From contig JAXEDY010000019.1 in assembly GCA_034104345.1 (NCBI GenBank), forward strand, positions 77,268 to 141,267: a stretch of DNA of 64,000 nt, written 5' to 3'. This stretch comes from HGM11416 sp034104345 (GTDB lineage: Bacteria > Bacillota > Clostridia > Christensenellales > Borkfalkiaceae). A program made the position numbers and the translations under genes. Below, piece after piece: positions 54,711-63,594 of this stretch. The notes below the pieces were generated by a model, which worked only from the letters and a program-made list of their open reading frames with translations, had not been told where the DNA came from and did no database searches. Within the stretch, counting starts at the first letter, position 1; the number at the start of each line of letters is the position of its first letter.

Positions 54711-56522
54711 TTACAAATATTTTGCAAGTAGATGTTTTGCGGTAAGTTTATCCATGCCATACCGCTCTTTTATTTCTGCGACGTACGAGACGAACGCCTT
54801 GCACAATGCGGGGTGAGATATGTTGAACGTAACGCGCGGTTCTTTGATTCTCATTACGTCCACCGATTTTTCCATAACTGCTATTTGTGTATGCTCAAAC
54901 GGTGCGTCGGGAAGCGCGCAAAAACGATAATTCAAATACTTGTCAGATAAAGCGATGATGTTTTTTATATGCTCGGCATATTCGCGAGGTGTATAATACA
55001 GAGATAAATTCGGAATATCCGCCGACACCTCTCCTGCAAATAATTTATTGTCGTCTGCCGTAGGAACACACTCGTATACGGCTCCTTTTTCAAGGGCTTG
55101 AATAAATATGCGACGTCTGTTCTCCCACAAGGATAGAACGGCGTTTTGTGTGTTTTCATCCGTTTCACAGCGTTCAAGCATCGACGCAAGCGTACTTTTC
55201 GGCATAGTAGCAAGCGACAGCGTCGTTCCGATGACGGTTACGCCGCCTTCGTTTATAATCTCCGGCGATTCAACATTTTTATATAACTTAACAAGCGGTT
55301 TGGCATTTGAAAGAAGAATGTTATATGCGGTTTTATACGCATCAAGCACGTTTTTGTCGGTGTGATATCGATATATTCCGCCATGCTCCTCCGTTCCGAT
55401 GACATTGCCTCCCTCGACACACGCATATCCCGGACAGATAAATAACGTATTGGAAAACCGTGCGTTTTTCTGCTTTTTGCTGTAAAAAGACTCTATCATT
55501 CCCGACATATAAAGCGGAAGCCAACTTGTTATCGCGTCCGAAATTTCCGACACGTCTCTGTCGACATTATGGATTATCCTTATTTTCACACCGTTTTTGA
55601 CGCAATGAAACATAAGCGACGCCCATATTGAGAAAAACGTTCGGTCGCCTGTCAGCCAGTCCATACTTTGGTCAGAATACAACCAAAGTTCTCGTCCGCC
55701 GCAATTTATCACGTTTCTTAAAAAGCGTATAACAACTTCGCGAAGTCCATCCGTTCCGAAATACGTTGTTTTTTCAGAATACAGAATATCGTTGCTTGCC
55801 GTCTCTTCAAGCGAAGGGAGCGGCATTTTTATGTTTATCGAAAAAGTGTCGATATTTTCAATAAGCCGCTCAACCATCGTCGTGTGGTTATCTCTTTCAA
55901 TATCATACAGCCACTCGTAAAGTAAAGCGTAGGCAGCGTCTTTATCGGATAGCGCTTCGGCAGACACGCCGATAAGAACAGCGAGCCTTGCTGTTTTATC
56001 TTGTGAATTTATCCTTTCAAGAAGTGCTGAACAGATTGCGTCCATTATCTGCGGATTAGATTTCGGAGAACGTATCCCGCTCCGAAAACGACTGATATAC
56101 GAAGCGTCCGTGTTTATCATTTTTCCGAAATGAACATTTGAAATTTCCGCAAGGTTCATTACGGAATCGAGTTTTCTCCCGAACGAGCGGAACGGCGTTC
56201 GCTCCTTGGAAGGTTCTGTCTTCTTTTTTATTTCGTCCGTGCCATCGTAAAGCCAAGTCATCATTTTTGTTTTGACCATATCGGCGGAGTCAGCATTTTC
56301 ACACGCTATAATATCGCAAAGCTCATCTATCTTTCCGTTTTCGTCGGCGAAAAAATATATACCGTCAATAAGTCTTTCCGCCGCCTTCCCTCCCGCCTTG
56401 GGTATTCGTGCTCCGCTTGAAATTCTGCTGATATTTGAATAATCGCATTTTGAAAAGCGCGCAATATCGGCAGATGACGCTTTAAGCACTTTGAAAATGC
56501 GATTGATTTTTTCGGTAAACAT
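54711..56522 (-). CDS. Large regulator-like protein with two HTH segments
   Basis: 603 residues from the chosen ATG, which AGGAGG six bases upstream supports (ORF opens 15 codons earlier). Two similar N-terminal segments share the pattern S-X-ISR-X2-SG-X-R-X-PK (SNISRISSGARIPK near 31-44 and SYISRFRSGIRSPK near 140-153). They look like a duplicated Cro/C1-type helix-turn-helix. The remaining 400 residues (RELWLYSDQSMDWLTGDRTF, FHCVKNGVKIRIIHNVDRDV) form a putative sensor domain that I cannot name. Codon use differs from the surrounding core genes. A dyad at 56581-56618 upstream could be its own operator. Confidence 0.7.
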   Translation of the reverse strand: MFTEKINRIFKVLKASSADIARFSKCDYSNISRISSGARIPKAGGKAAERLIDGIYFFADENGKIDELCDIIACENADSADMVKTKMMTWLYDGTDEIKKKTEPSKERTPFRSFGRKLDSVMNLAEISNVHFGKMINTDASYISRFRSGIRSPKSNPQIMDAICSALLERINSQDKTARLAVLIGVSAEALSDKDAAYALLYEWLYDIERDNHTTMVERLIENIDTFSINIKMPLPSLEETASNDILYSEKTTYFGTDGLREVVIRFLRNVINCGGRELWLYSDQSMDWLTGDRTFFSIWASLMFHCVKNGVKIRIIHNVDRDVSEISDAITSWLPLYMSGMIESFYSKKQKNARFSNTLFICPGYACVEGGNVIGTEEHGGIYRYHTDKNVLDAYKTAYNILLSNAKPLVKLYKNVESPEIINEGGVTVIGTTLSLATMPKSTLASMLERCETDENTQNAVLSLWENRRRIFIQALEKGAVYECVPTADDNKLFAGEVSADIPNLSLYYTPREYAEHIKNIIALSDKYLNYRFCALPDAPFEHTQIAVMEKSVDVMRIKEPRVTFNISHPALCKAFVSYVAEIKERYGMDKLTAKHLLAKYL

Positions 56523-56580
56523 ATCCATCCTCCTAACGATTTTTTTTACAGTATAGCACAAAATCAATTACAAGTAAAGT

Positions 56581-56618
56581 ATTGCCAAAAATTTTGTCAT
56601 TGACAAATTTATGGCAAT
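56581..56618. promoter_or_regulatory. Operator-like dyad between divergent genes
   Basis: ATTGCCAAAAATTT on the left and AAATTTATGGCAAT on the right form an inverted repeat with half-site ATTGCCAWAAATTT. TTGACA sits inside it at 56600-56605. It lies between the duplicated-HTH gene and the zinc-ribbon membrane gene. A TATAAT at 56654-56659 probably serves the rightward gene. Confidence 0.6.
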
Positions 56619-56712
56619 TACTGAAAACAATATACTTGTCCGCTATCATTATGTATAATTGTTTTATACACTGTTGTGTGCAAAAGCGAAAATTTTTAAG
56701 GAGAAATCTGTT

Positions 56713-57555
56713 ATGAACGAATTTATTTCTAACTTACGCAAGCCGGCAAAATTATTTATTTTGATATTTGCGGGTGCATACGCATTATTTGAATTACTGT
56801 ATGCAATCGGTATAATGAGCCAAGGAGGAACCGACCTCATTTTCGGCGGCTTATTCTTTCTGCTTTTCTTTGTCGGATTGGTTATAATATTGTTTTTTGC
56901 TTTAATCAAGAAAAACGAAAAAGTATCAAAGATGATAGGCTATATATTCTTTTCTTTTATATTTCTTCAATCGCTTTACGGTTTATTAAACGGCAAGCGA
57001 ACCGATTCCGGCGTTTCTACTGCAATGTTTGTATTCGATATTCTTGCGACGTTGTTCGTTATGGCTAATTTCTGTTTTATCATACTAAAAACAACTATTG
57101 AAAAGTTGAGAAATAATAAAACGATTAATATCATACAATTGAGTTGTCTCGCAGGTTTTCTGTTCTGCACGTTAGTTGCGCGTAGTTTGGAATTCGGTGT
57201 TTATGGGCAATTTGCCAATGCTTGGGGCATAGCCGTTCCGTGGTATGAAATAATGAGAATTATTTCGGATATTTTGGTATTGCCTGCTCTTATGTTCGGT
57301 TATATTCTCTTGTTTATGGAAGTAAATCTTAAAGAAAAAACGAATGAGATAACAATAGAAGAAAATATTGCGGTTAAATCTGACGAAGAAGTGATATCCG
57401 TTACAGAAGTTGAAAATACGGATACCGCAGAAGACGTATCTGCACGTCCCGTAGCACCGTCAAATTCTCAGACTGTACATGCAAATTTCTGTCCCAACTG
57501 CGGAACAAAATCAAATGGTGGCGCGTTCTGTCCGAAATGTGGCACGAAATTATAA
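56713..57555 (+). CDS. Multi-pass membrane protein with C-terminal zinc ribbon
   Basis: 280 residues. About seven hydrophobic helices fill residues 10-215. An acidic linker follows, then a double zinc-ribbon tail (CPNCGTK and CPKCGTKL). The ATG at 56713 has AAGGAG nine bases upstream and is preferred to an upstream in-frame start. The family is unknown; zinc-ribbon-tailed membrane proteins are common in Clostridia with no assigned role. Divergent from the duplicated-HTH gene, which may regulate it. AT-rich codon use compared with the core genes. Confidence 0.72.
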   Translation: MNEFISNLRKPAKLFILIFAGAYALFELLYAIGIMSQGGTDLIFGGLFFLLFFVGLVIILFFALIKKNEKVSKMIGYIFFSFIFLQSLYGLLNGKRTDSGVSTAMFVFDILATLFVMANFCFIILKTTIEKLRNNKTINIIQLSCLAGFLFCTLVARSLEFGVYGQFANAWGIAVPWYEIMRIISDILVLPALMFGYILLFMEVNLKEKTNEITIEENIAVKSDEEVISVTEVENTDTAEDVSARPVAPSNSQTVHANFCPNCGTKSNGGAFCPKCGTKL

Positions 57556-57634
57556 AAAGGCTGATAACGGCGCCGTGTTAAGATTTCAATAAAAAGAGAA
57601 TTTGAAATCAAGCAAATGTTTTTATCGTGTTTAC

Positions 57635-57670
57635 GAGCCTGTATCTTTACGATGCAGGCTCTATTTTTAT
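57635..57670 (+). terminator. Intrinsic terminator after the zinc-ribbon gene
   Basis: GAGCCTGTA pairs with TGCAGGCTC (one mismatch) and is followed by TATTTTTAT. The sequence from 57671 to 57835 carries a short in-frame remnant (GYVTMYYEYEGRDIEVEY) with no start; possibly the end of a decayed gene. Confidence 0.65.
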
Positions 57671-57835
57671 AACAACGGCTGACGATACACCCGCGCTTTC
57701 GATGACGTTGATAAGCATTGCTTTCCTGTATTCGGAAAAGAAAACGAATACAAAGGTTACGTGACTATGTATTACGAATACGAAGGCAGAGATATCGAGG
57801 TCGAATACTCGGTTTGGTATAAAACGGTAAAAGGG

Positions 57836-57864
57836 TTGACATTTCTTTCGTTGTGTCGTATAAT
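57836..57864 (+). promoter_or_regulatory. Perfect consensus promoter of the histidine phosphatase
   Basis: TTGACA (57836-57841), exactly 17 bases, TATAAT (57859-57864). It rules out the longer ORF start at 57853. Confidence 0.92.
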
Positions 57865-57891
57865 GCGGGAAGAATGTATCGCGGAGAAATC

Positions 57892-58533
57892 ATGACAACT
57901 CTTTTAATGGTGCGCCACGGTTACAGCCTGTCGAACCAAAGCGGAACGTTTACCGGTCAGACGGACGTCCCCTTGACGGAAGAAGGATTCAGGCAGGCGG
58001 AACTTACGGCGCGTTATCTTGCAGATAATTATCAAGTGGATAAAATTTTGTCCGGAGATCTTATCCGAACCGTTCAGACGGCAAAGCCGTTATCGGAATT
58101 GACGAAACTCCCGATTCTGAAAGAAAAAGGACTTCGAGAAATTTACGGCGGAAAATGGGAAGGGAAAAGAGCAGAAGAAATTTCTTCTCTTTATCCCGCC
58201 GATTACGAAAGGTGGAAAAACGACATCGGGAATAGTTGCCCGACAGGCGGAGAAAGCGTGAAAGAAGTTCAGGTTCGTGCCGTGTCGGAAATCGAACGAA
58301 TTGCTTTCGAAAACGAAGGGAAAACAGTTGCCGTGTTCACCCACGCCTGCTTTATTCGCGCGGCGGAATGTTATTATAAAGGTTTGCCTCTGTCCGAAAT
58401 GAAAAATATTCCGTGGGTCAAAAACGCATCCGTAACGGAGCTGTTTTTTGCCGGCGGAAAGTTTTCTGTGGGGAAAATCGGGTATGCGGAACAATTGAAT
58501 TCCCTTGTCACATCTATTTCGAAAGGGTTTTAA
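57892..58533 (+). CDS. Histidine phosphatase family protein (phosphoglycerate-mutase-like)
   Basis: 213 residues. LLMVRHGYSLSNQSGTFTGQ carries the catalytic RHG, TDVPLTEEGFRQAELT, SGDLIRTVQTAKPL the Arg, LREIYGGKWEG the Glu, and FTHACFIRA the second His. The broad family includes phosphoglycerate mutases and small-molecule phosphatases; substrate unknown. GGAG five bases before this ATG, which lies 27 bases after the -10 box. A single-gene unit with its own terminator at 58625. Confidence 0.92.
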   Translation: MTTLLMVRHGYSLSNQSGTFTGQTDVPLTEEGFRQAELTARYLADNYQVDKILSGDLIRTVQTAKPLSELTKLPILKEKGLREIYGGKWEGKRAEEISSLYPADYERWKNDIGNSCPTGGESVKEVQVRAVSEIERIAFENEGKTVAVFTHACFIRAAECYYKGLPLSEMKNIPWVKNASVTELFFAGGKFSVGKIGYAEQLNSLVTSISKGF

Positions 58534-58565
58534 AGTACCTGATAATCGACTTATAGGCTGGTTAA
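58531..58565 (-). repeat. Palindromic element copy 13 (divergent subtype)
   Basis: Plus strand TAAAGTACCTGATAATCGA then CTTATAGGCTGGTT. It overlaps the stop codon of the phosphatase gene. Confidence 0.7.
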
Positions 58566-58624
58566 ATTCTTTTCTAACGAATATTTCGGCATAAAAGTCG
58601 ATTTGAACGGCAAAAAGAAAATTC

Positions 58625-58652
58625 AGCCGAGCGAATAATGCTCGGCTTTTTC
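58625..58652 (+). terminator. Intrinsic terminator after the histidine phosphatase
   Basis: AGCCGAGC-GAATAAT-GCTCGGCT followed by TTTTC. Confidence 0.88.
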
Positions 58653-58676
58653 TATACTCAAAAACATGTGCTTGCT

Positions 58677-58895
58677 ATGAAAGACGGTATAACAGTTTTT
58701 TCAATAAACATAACAATAAAGATACCGCTCCGTTTTTTTGCCTTTTGCCACCCCGTTGTAGCACAGTTAACCGATTATGACGAAGGAGTTCGGCGTTTTA
58801 CGCAATGGAATGAATTTGTAGAAAGTTTAGAAATACCGAAATTCGAAGATCGCACGAAAGCCTATCGTCGTTGGTTTTGGGGAATAACGGAATAA
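58677..58895 (+). pseudogene. Possible gene remnant
   Basis: An open stretch ending QWNEFVESLEIPKFEDRTKA, then YRRWFWGITE, reads like the C-terminal end of a soluble protein. It lacks a ribosome binding site and begins just after a terminator. I cannot assign a family. From 58896 to 59132 there is only a GGCGGCAA/TTACCGCC hairpin near 59042-59073 and AT-rich sequence. Confidence 0.3.
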
Positions 58896-59132
58896 TTCAG
58901 AGCACCGTATTCTAACGGCTTTACAGAAGGAAAAACAACAAGATAAAGATATTAAAACGTAACGCATCGGTTTCAGAAACTTTGATAACTACAAAAAACG
59001 TATATTGCTTGCCGCTTAAAAGATAATTTTTTGCAAAAAAACGGCGGCAACTTAAAAAAATTACCGCCGCCATTAAACTATTTTCTATCGCGCACACCCC
59101 AACATTTGACGTTAAGACTTAAAGTATATGAT

Positions 59133-59172
59133 AAAGGCGAACCCGTCTCCTAACGGAAACGGGTTCGCCTTT
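59133..59172 (-). terminator. Terminator of the fMet-Met-Glu tRNA operon
   Basis: AAAGGCGAACCCGT pairs with ACGGGTTCGCCTTT (14 bp) around a 12-base loop, 9 bp beyond the tRNA-Glu 3' end. Confidence 0.75.
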
Positions 59173-59180
59173 AACTTGTC

Positions 59181-59256
59181 TGGTGACCCCTACGAGACTC
59201 GAACTCGTGTTACCGCCGTGAAAGGGCGATGTCTTAGACCGCTTGACCAAGGGGCC
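59181..59256 (-). tRNA. tRNA-Glu (anticodon UUC)
   Basis: Acceptor GGCCCCT/AGGGGTC, discriminator A, encoded CCA. Anticodon loop CTTTCAC gives UUC. Confidence 0.95.
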
Positions 59257-59307
59257 GTGTTTATCGGCATAAGCCGCAATTTGTTATTAGTGCGTTCATA
59301 CCGATTG

Positions 59308-59384
59308 TGGTAGCGGCGGTCAGATTCGAACCAACGACCTGCCGGGTATGAACCGGCCGCTATAACCAACTAAGCTACGCCGCC
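59308..59384 (-). tRNA. tRNA-Met (elongator, anticodon CAU)
   Basis: Acceptor GGCGGCG/CGCCGCT, discriminator A, encoded CCA. Anticodon stem GCCGG/CCGGC with loop TTCATAC gives CAU. A lysidine-modified tRNA-Ile2 also has CAU, so the elongator-Met assignment is likely but not certain. Confidence 0.9.
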
Positions 59385-59425
59385 ATACTTTCTTCCTTTT
59401 TGCCGAAAAAGAAAGAGAAAACGTT

Positions 59426-59502
<77 letters not shown>

Positions 59503-59522
59503 TCGAATTTCAATGCTTGTCT

Positions 59523-59551
59523 ATTCTATATTAAATTAAAAACTTTGTCAA
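59523..59551 (-). promoter_or_regulatory. Promoter of the fMet-Met-Glu tRNA operon
   Basis: Minus strand TTGACA (59546-59551), 17-base spacer, TAGAAT (59523-59528), about 20 bases before tRNA-fMet. Confidence 0.88.
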
Positions 59552-59652
59552 CTGTTTTTACACCGTTTTTATAAAATATCCGTTTTTTATTTTCGCGCTC
59601 GTTTTATAGCCGTTTTTTTCTGCACTTTTCCACGCTTTTTCTGCATTTTAAT

Positions 59653-59680
59653 TTGCTTTAAAACAATTTTATGTTATAAT
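59653..59680 (+). promoter_or_regulatory. Promoter of tilS (leaderless)
   Basis: TTGCTT (59653-59658), 16-base spacer, TATAAT (59675-59680), then six T and the ATG. Confidence 0.7.
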
Positions 59681-59686
59681 TTTTTT

Positions 59687-61183
59687 ATGCTTAACACTTC
59701 GCTTTTTAAAAAACAAAGCACGGTTGCCGTTGCCCTTTCGGGCGGAAAAGATTCGGTTTGCCTTATAAATATGCTTTTAGAAAAAGCCGCATCTCTCGGA
59801 ATAACCGTTAAGGCGATTAACGTAGAGCACGGGATCCGCGGCGAAAATTCGCTGCGCGATACGGCTTTCGTTAAAAAACTGTGCGAAAGCAAAAACGTAC
59901 CGCTTTTGTGCTTTGCCGTGGATTCGCCCGCCCGCGCAGAACAAACCGGCGAAAGTTTAGAGCAAGCTGCCCGATTTTTACGCTACGACTGCTTTAAAAA
60001 AGCGATTTCGAGCGGATTTTGCGACTTTATTGCCACCGCTCACCACCAAAGCGACAACGCCGAAACGGTGCTTTTAAACCTTTTGCGCGGAACGTCGCTT
60101 AAAGGGCTTTGCGGCATTAAAAAAACCGCTTTAAGCGGGCAGATTATCCGCCCGCTTTTAAGCGTTTCGCGCGAAGAACTCGATGAATACGCCTTAAAAA
60201 ACAACCTTGAATACGTTGTCGACGAAACCAACTTTTTGCCGGATTTTTCGCGCAATTATTTAAGAAACGAAGTTATTCCCTTAATAAAACGAAAATTTCC
60301 GCATTTCGAGCGCGCGGCGGCACGAATGTGCAAAAACATAGAATCCGACGACCAAACGCTCGATTATTACGCGCAAAAACTTATTTTACCGCAATACTCT
60401 CCCACCGAAAACAAAGAAAACGAGATTTCTGTTAAAATTTGCGGCGAAAACGAAAGGGCGATTTTTATGCGCGCCTGCGTAATCGCTTTTAAGCGGCTCG
60501 GCTTTGTTGCCGACTATACTTCGGCGCATCTCGACGCGCTTTATAATCTGTGCTTTTTGCAAACGGGCTCAAGCGTAAATATGAAAAACGGCATTAAGGC
60601 TTTTAAGGAACACGGCCGTATAATTTTTTGCAAAGAAAACCACAAATGCGGGGCTATAAGCCTGTTATCGGCACTTTCAGCCAATGAATCGGGCAAAAAA
60701 GAAACCGATAACACGGGCAACAAAACCGACGCTAAAACCGTTTATAAAGCCGAATTTTTAAAAAACGACGCAAGCGACGGAATTTACTTCGGCGATTATA
60801 AAATATCGCTTTTGCCGATTAAAAACAAACCGCGTTTTAACAAAGCGGACGAAATAGAAAACGACTCAAAAAGTAAAAGTAAGGGCGAATTTATACCGAA
60901 CAACGAAATTTATTTCGATTTTGACAAATTGCCCGACCAAATAGAGGTAAGAACGCGCGAAACGGGCGACGAGATAGTAACTTTCGGCGGCAAAATTAAA
61001 AGCCTTAAAAAGTATTTAAACGATAAAAAGATAAGCGCGCGCATATCGAACGGGCTTCCGCTTATCGCAAAGGGCAAAAACGTTTTTTTAGTTGCCAAAG
61101 TTGACGTTAGTGCCCTTTTAAAGATTGACGAAAGCACCCGAAATATAGTAAAATTTAAATGCACAACAAAGGAGAACGATTAA
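59687..61183 (+). CDS. tilS: tRNA(Ile)-lysidine synthase with element insertion
   Basis: Converts the C34 of tRNA-Ile2 to lysidine with ATP and lysine, so that AUA is read as Ile. ALSGGKDSVC (P-loop 18-23), VEHGIRGENSLRDTAF, and HHQSDNAETVLLNLLRG are the N-terminal ATPase signature; RPLLSVSREEL and DETNFLPDFSRNYLRNEVIP follow. The C-terminal domain (TRETGDEIVTFGG, LKKYLNDKKI) is complete. Between them, residues 320-400 are expanded and low-complexity, starting at an embedded palindromic element. No ribosome binding site; the promoter ends 6 bases before the ATG. It lies upstream of hpt, the common Firmicutes order. Confidence 0.95.
   Translation: MLNTSLFKKQSTVAVALSGGKDSVCLINMLLEKAASLGITVKAINVEHGIRGENSLRDTAFVKKLCESKNVPLLCFAVDSPARAEQTGESLEQAARFLRYDCFKKAISSGFCDFIATAHHQSDNAETVLLNLLRGTSLKGLCGIKKTALSGQIIRPLLSVSREELDEYALKNNLEYVVDETNFLPDFSRNYLRNEVIPLIKRKFPHFERAAARMCKNIESDDQTLDYYAQKLILPQYSPTENKENEISVKICGENERAIFMRACVIAFKRLGFVADYTSAHLDALYNLCFLQTGSSVNMKNGIKAFKEHGRIIFCKENHKCGAISLLSALSANESGKKETDNTGNKTDAKTVYKAEFLKNDASDGIYFGDYKISLLPIKNKPRFNKADEIENDSKSKSKGEFIPNNEIYFDFDKLPDQIEVRTRETGDEIVTFGGKIKSLKKYLNDKKISARISNGLPLIAKGKNVFLVAKVDVSALLKIDESTRNIVKFKCTTKEND
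60646..60680 (+). repeat. Palindromic element copy 14, inside tilS
   Basis: GCGGGGCTATAAGCCTG then TTATCGGCACTTTCAG, read as CGAISLLSALS, a different frame from the degV, ABC and hypothetical-gene copies. Confidence 0.9.
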
Positions 61184-61187
61184 CCCC

Positions 61188-61727
61188 ATGTATAATGACC
61201 TTGAAAAAATCCTTATCACGCGCGAAGAACTTGCCTTGCGCGTTAAAGAACTTGCAAAAACGTTAGACGAAGATTATAAGGGCAAAAACCCCATAGTCGT
61301 TTGCATATTAAAAGGAAGCACGCTGTTTTTTGCGGATTTGGTGCGCGAAATGAAAATTCCCGTAGAGTTCGACTTTTTATCGATTTCGAGTTACGGAAAC
61401 AAAACCAAATCGTCGGGCGAAGTTAAAATGATTAAGGATTTGGATAACTTAATCGAAAATCGCCACGTTTTGCTTATAGAAGACATCGTCGACAGCGGTT
61501 ACACCCTTACCTATCTTAAAAAACTTTTATCGTCGCGCAGACCCGCTTCGATAAAAATCTGCACTTTGCTCGACAAAAAAAGCCGCCGCGAAGTTCCGCT
61601 CGAACCCGACTATTGCGGCTTTGAAATCGATGATTATTTCGTTGTGGGTTATGGGCTCGACTATGCGCAGAAATATCGCAATTTGCCCGAAATAGGCGTT
61701 TTAAAACCCGAAGTTTATACTAAATAA
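61188..61727 (+). CDS. hpt: Hypoxanthine(-guanine) phosphoribosyltransferase
   Basis: Purine salvage enzyme, 179 residues. The PRPP-binding motif is IEDIVDSGYT at about 97-106; CILKGSTLFFADLVRE and the flexible loop DFLSISSYGNKTKSSG are present, with DYFVVGYGLDY near the end. It starts 4 bp after tilS and is cotranscribed. The GGAG is about 13 bases before the ATG, further than usual. Confidence 0.96.
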   Translation: MYNDLEKILITREELALRVKELAKTLDEDYKGKNPIVVCILKGSTLFFADLVREMKIPVEFDFLSISSYGNKTKSSGEVKMIKDLDNLIENRHVLLIEDIVDSGYTLTYLKKLLSSRRPASIKICTLLDKKSRREVPLEPDYCGFEIDDYFVVGYGLDYAQKYRNLPEIGVLKPEVYTK

Positions 61728-61751
61728 CGGCGAAAAAAATTGTGTAAAAAA

Positions 61752-61779
61752 CGGCGGGCGATTCAAAGTCGCCCCTACC
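61752..61779 (+). repeat. GGCGATTC-family palindrome
   Basis: CGGCGGGCGATTCAAAGTCG then CCCCTACC. Same family as the copies near 45.4 kb. Confidence 0.8.
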
Positions 61780-61804
61780 TGTAAAAACGCAAAAATAAAA
61801 TAAA

Positions 61805-61840
61805 AAACAGGGCTATAAGCCCGTTAGCGGCACTTTCGGC
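61805..61840 (+). repeat. Palindromic element copy 15 (intergenic)
   Basis: AAACAGGGCTATAAGCCC then GTTAGCGGCACTTTC. It lies 25 bp from a copy of the other repeat family. The remainder of 61841-61989 is AT-rich with no feature recognised. Confidence 0.92.
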
Positions 61841-61989
61841 AAAAACATAAGTTGAACTTGCCGCTTTAATATCCCCTTTAAAACTTTTTTAAATTACCTC
61901 TTTATTAACTTTTTCTAACGATTCAATACCGCCAAAACACATTTTAAACGCATTAAAAAAACAAAAAAAATTAACTTGTAATTAAACTT

Positions 61990-63390
61990 ATGAACGTTCC
62001 GCTTTTAAACCATTTTAAAAACCGCGAAATCGACATGACCGAAGGCAAGTTGTTCCCGAAAATCGTTATATTTTCGGTGCCGCTTATGCTTACGGGCATT
62101 TTGCAACTGCTTTTTAACACCGCGGACATGATCGTAGTCGGCTCGTTACTTTCGGATACCGCCCTTGCGGCAGTCGGTTCGACGGGTAGCCTCGTAAACC
62201 TTATCGTAAACCTGTTTATCGGCTTATCTGTAGGCGCGGGCGTTGTAATGGCTAAATATTTCGGCGCGAAAGATAAAGAAAACTCTTCAAAAACACTGCA
62301 CACGGCAATGATCGTAGGGCTTGTTTCGGGCATTATAATTGCGATTATCGGTTGCGTTTTCTCGCGCGATATGCTGGTTTTAATGAAAACGGTCGACGAA
62401 TGTTTGCCTCTTGCCACCGAGTATTTATTCATTTATTTTTTAGGTGCGCCTTTTAACCTTGTTTATAACTTCGGGGCGTCGATACTCCGCGCAACCGGTG
62501 ATACCGTGCGCCCCCTTTTATACCTTTTTCTTGCAGGAACTTTAAACGTTATCGTAAACCTTATAGCCGTTCTGGTTTTCAAAATGGGCGTTGCGGGCGT
62601 TGCTTACGCCACAATCTCTTCGCAGGCGGTTTCGGCGATTTTAGTTATGATAACGCTTAGCAAAAACAAAGGCTATGCCCGATTTGAGTTTAAAAAAGCT
62701 CGTGTTCATAAAAACGTTTTGCTTGAAATTTTGCGATTCGGCATTCCGAGCGGTATTCAGACTTCGCTGTTTTCTATATCGAACGTAATAATTCAATCGA
62801 CCATAAACGATTTCGGTAAAGACACGGTTGCCGCCTGCACCGCTGCAAGCCAACTCGAAGGATTTGTTTACACCGTTATGGACGCCGTGGCGAGCGCTGC
62901 CGTTACAGCCGTAGGGCAGAACTACGGCGCGCAAAAATACGAGCGAATTAAAAAAACCGTTATTTATTGTTGTCTTTTTGCAACAGCCGCAAGTTCTGTT
63001 GCCGTGGGCATAGAACTTATTTTCCACAATCAACTTATTTCGCTTTACGTTAAAACCGACGAACAGGCAAAAATGGCTTTCGAGCGGCTTGTTATTATAA
63101 TAGTTCCATATTTCACTTGCGGAATTATGAACGTTGTAAACTGCGCAATCCGCGGGATAGGTTATTCGTTTACGCCGATGATTATCGTTCTCGTTGGGAC
63201 CTGCGTTTTCAGACTTATCTGGATTTATTGCATTTTCCCTCTCGATCCGGTCGTTACGAGCATTTATCTTTCTTATCCCATAAGTTGGGTTATAACCGCC
63301 CTTGCCGGCAGTCTGGCGTTTGCGCTCCTTTATAAAAAACGCAAAAAGCAACTTGCCGCCGACGAACTTTTAAACGCCCGCGCAGAATAA
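61990..63390 (+). CDS. MATE family efflux transporter
   Basis: 466 residues, twelve membrane helices. EIDMTEGKLFPKIVIFSVPL is the typical N-terminus, then LFNTADMIVVGSLLSDTALA and VGSTGSLVNLIVNLFIGLSV. The second half repeats the pattern (GIPSGIQTSLFSISNVIIQS, AVTAVGQNYGAQKYERIKK). Cation-coupled multidrug or metabolite exporter; substrate unknown. No strong ribosome binding site is seen at this ATG. Confidence 0.92.
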   Translation: MNVPLLNHFKNREIDMTEGKLFPKIVIFSVPLMLTGILQLLFNTADMIVVGSLLSDTALAAVGSTGSLVNLIVNLFIGLSVGAGVVMAKYFGAKDKENSSKTLHTAMIVGLVSGIIIAIIGCVFSRDMLVLMKTVDECLPLATEYLFIYFLGAPFNLVYNFGASILRATGDTVRPLLYLFLAGTLNVIVNLIAVLVFKMGVAGVAYATISSQAVSAILVMITLSKNKGYARFEFKKARVHKNVLLEILRFGIPSGIQTSLFSISNVIIQSTINDFGKDTVAACTAASQLEGFVYTVMDAVASAAVTAVGQNYGAQKYERIKKTVIYCCLFATAASSVAVGIELIFHNQLISLYVKTDEQAKMAFERLVIIIVPYFTCGIMNVVNCAIRGIGYSFTPMIIVLVGTCVFRLIWIYCIFPLDPVVTSIYLSYPISWVITALAGSLAFALLYKKRKKQLAADELLNARAE

Positions 63391-63420
63391 AAACATTTAA
63401 AAAGTATTATTAAAATATTA

Positions 63421-63465
63421 AAAACCCGCCTATATGTCGATTAACGGCACATTCGCGGGTTTTTG
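63421..63465 (+). terminator. Element-derived terminator of the MATE gene (copy 16)
   Basis: AACCCGC pairs with GCGGGTTTTT. The loop is a palindromic-element copy of the divergent subtype (CGCCTATATGTCGA then TTAACGGCACATT, 63427-63453). Here the repeat appears to have been incorporated into, or to have become, a working terminator. Confidence 0.75.
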
Positions 63466-63594
63466 TTTTACTGAATTTTTAATCGTTATCAACAGATTTT
63501 TTTATGTCGTCGCTACCCTACACTTATATAGCGCACATACTTTTAGTTGCTCGGAAAACTCGTTCCCGCTCACGCTTTCATGAGGCAATCGTAT

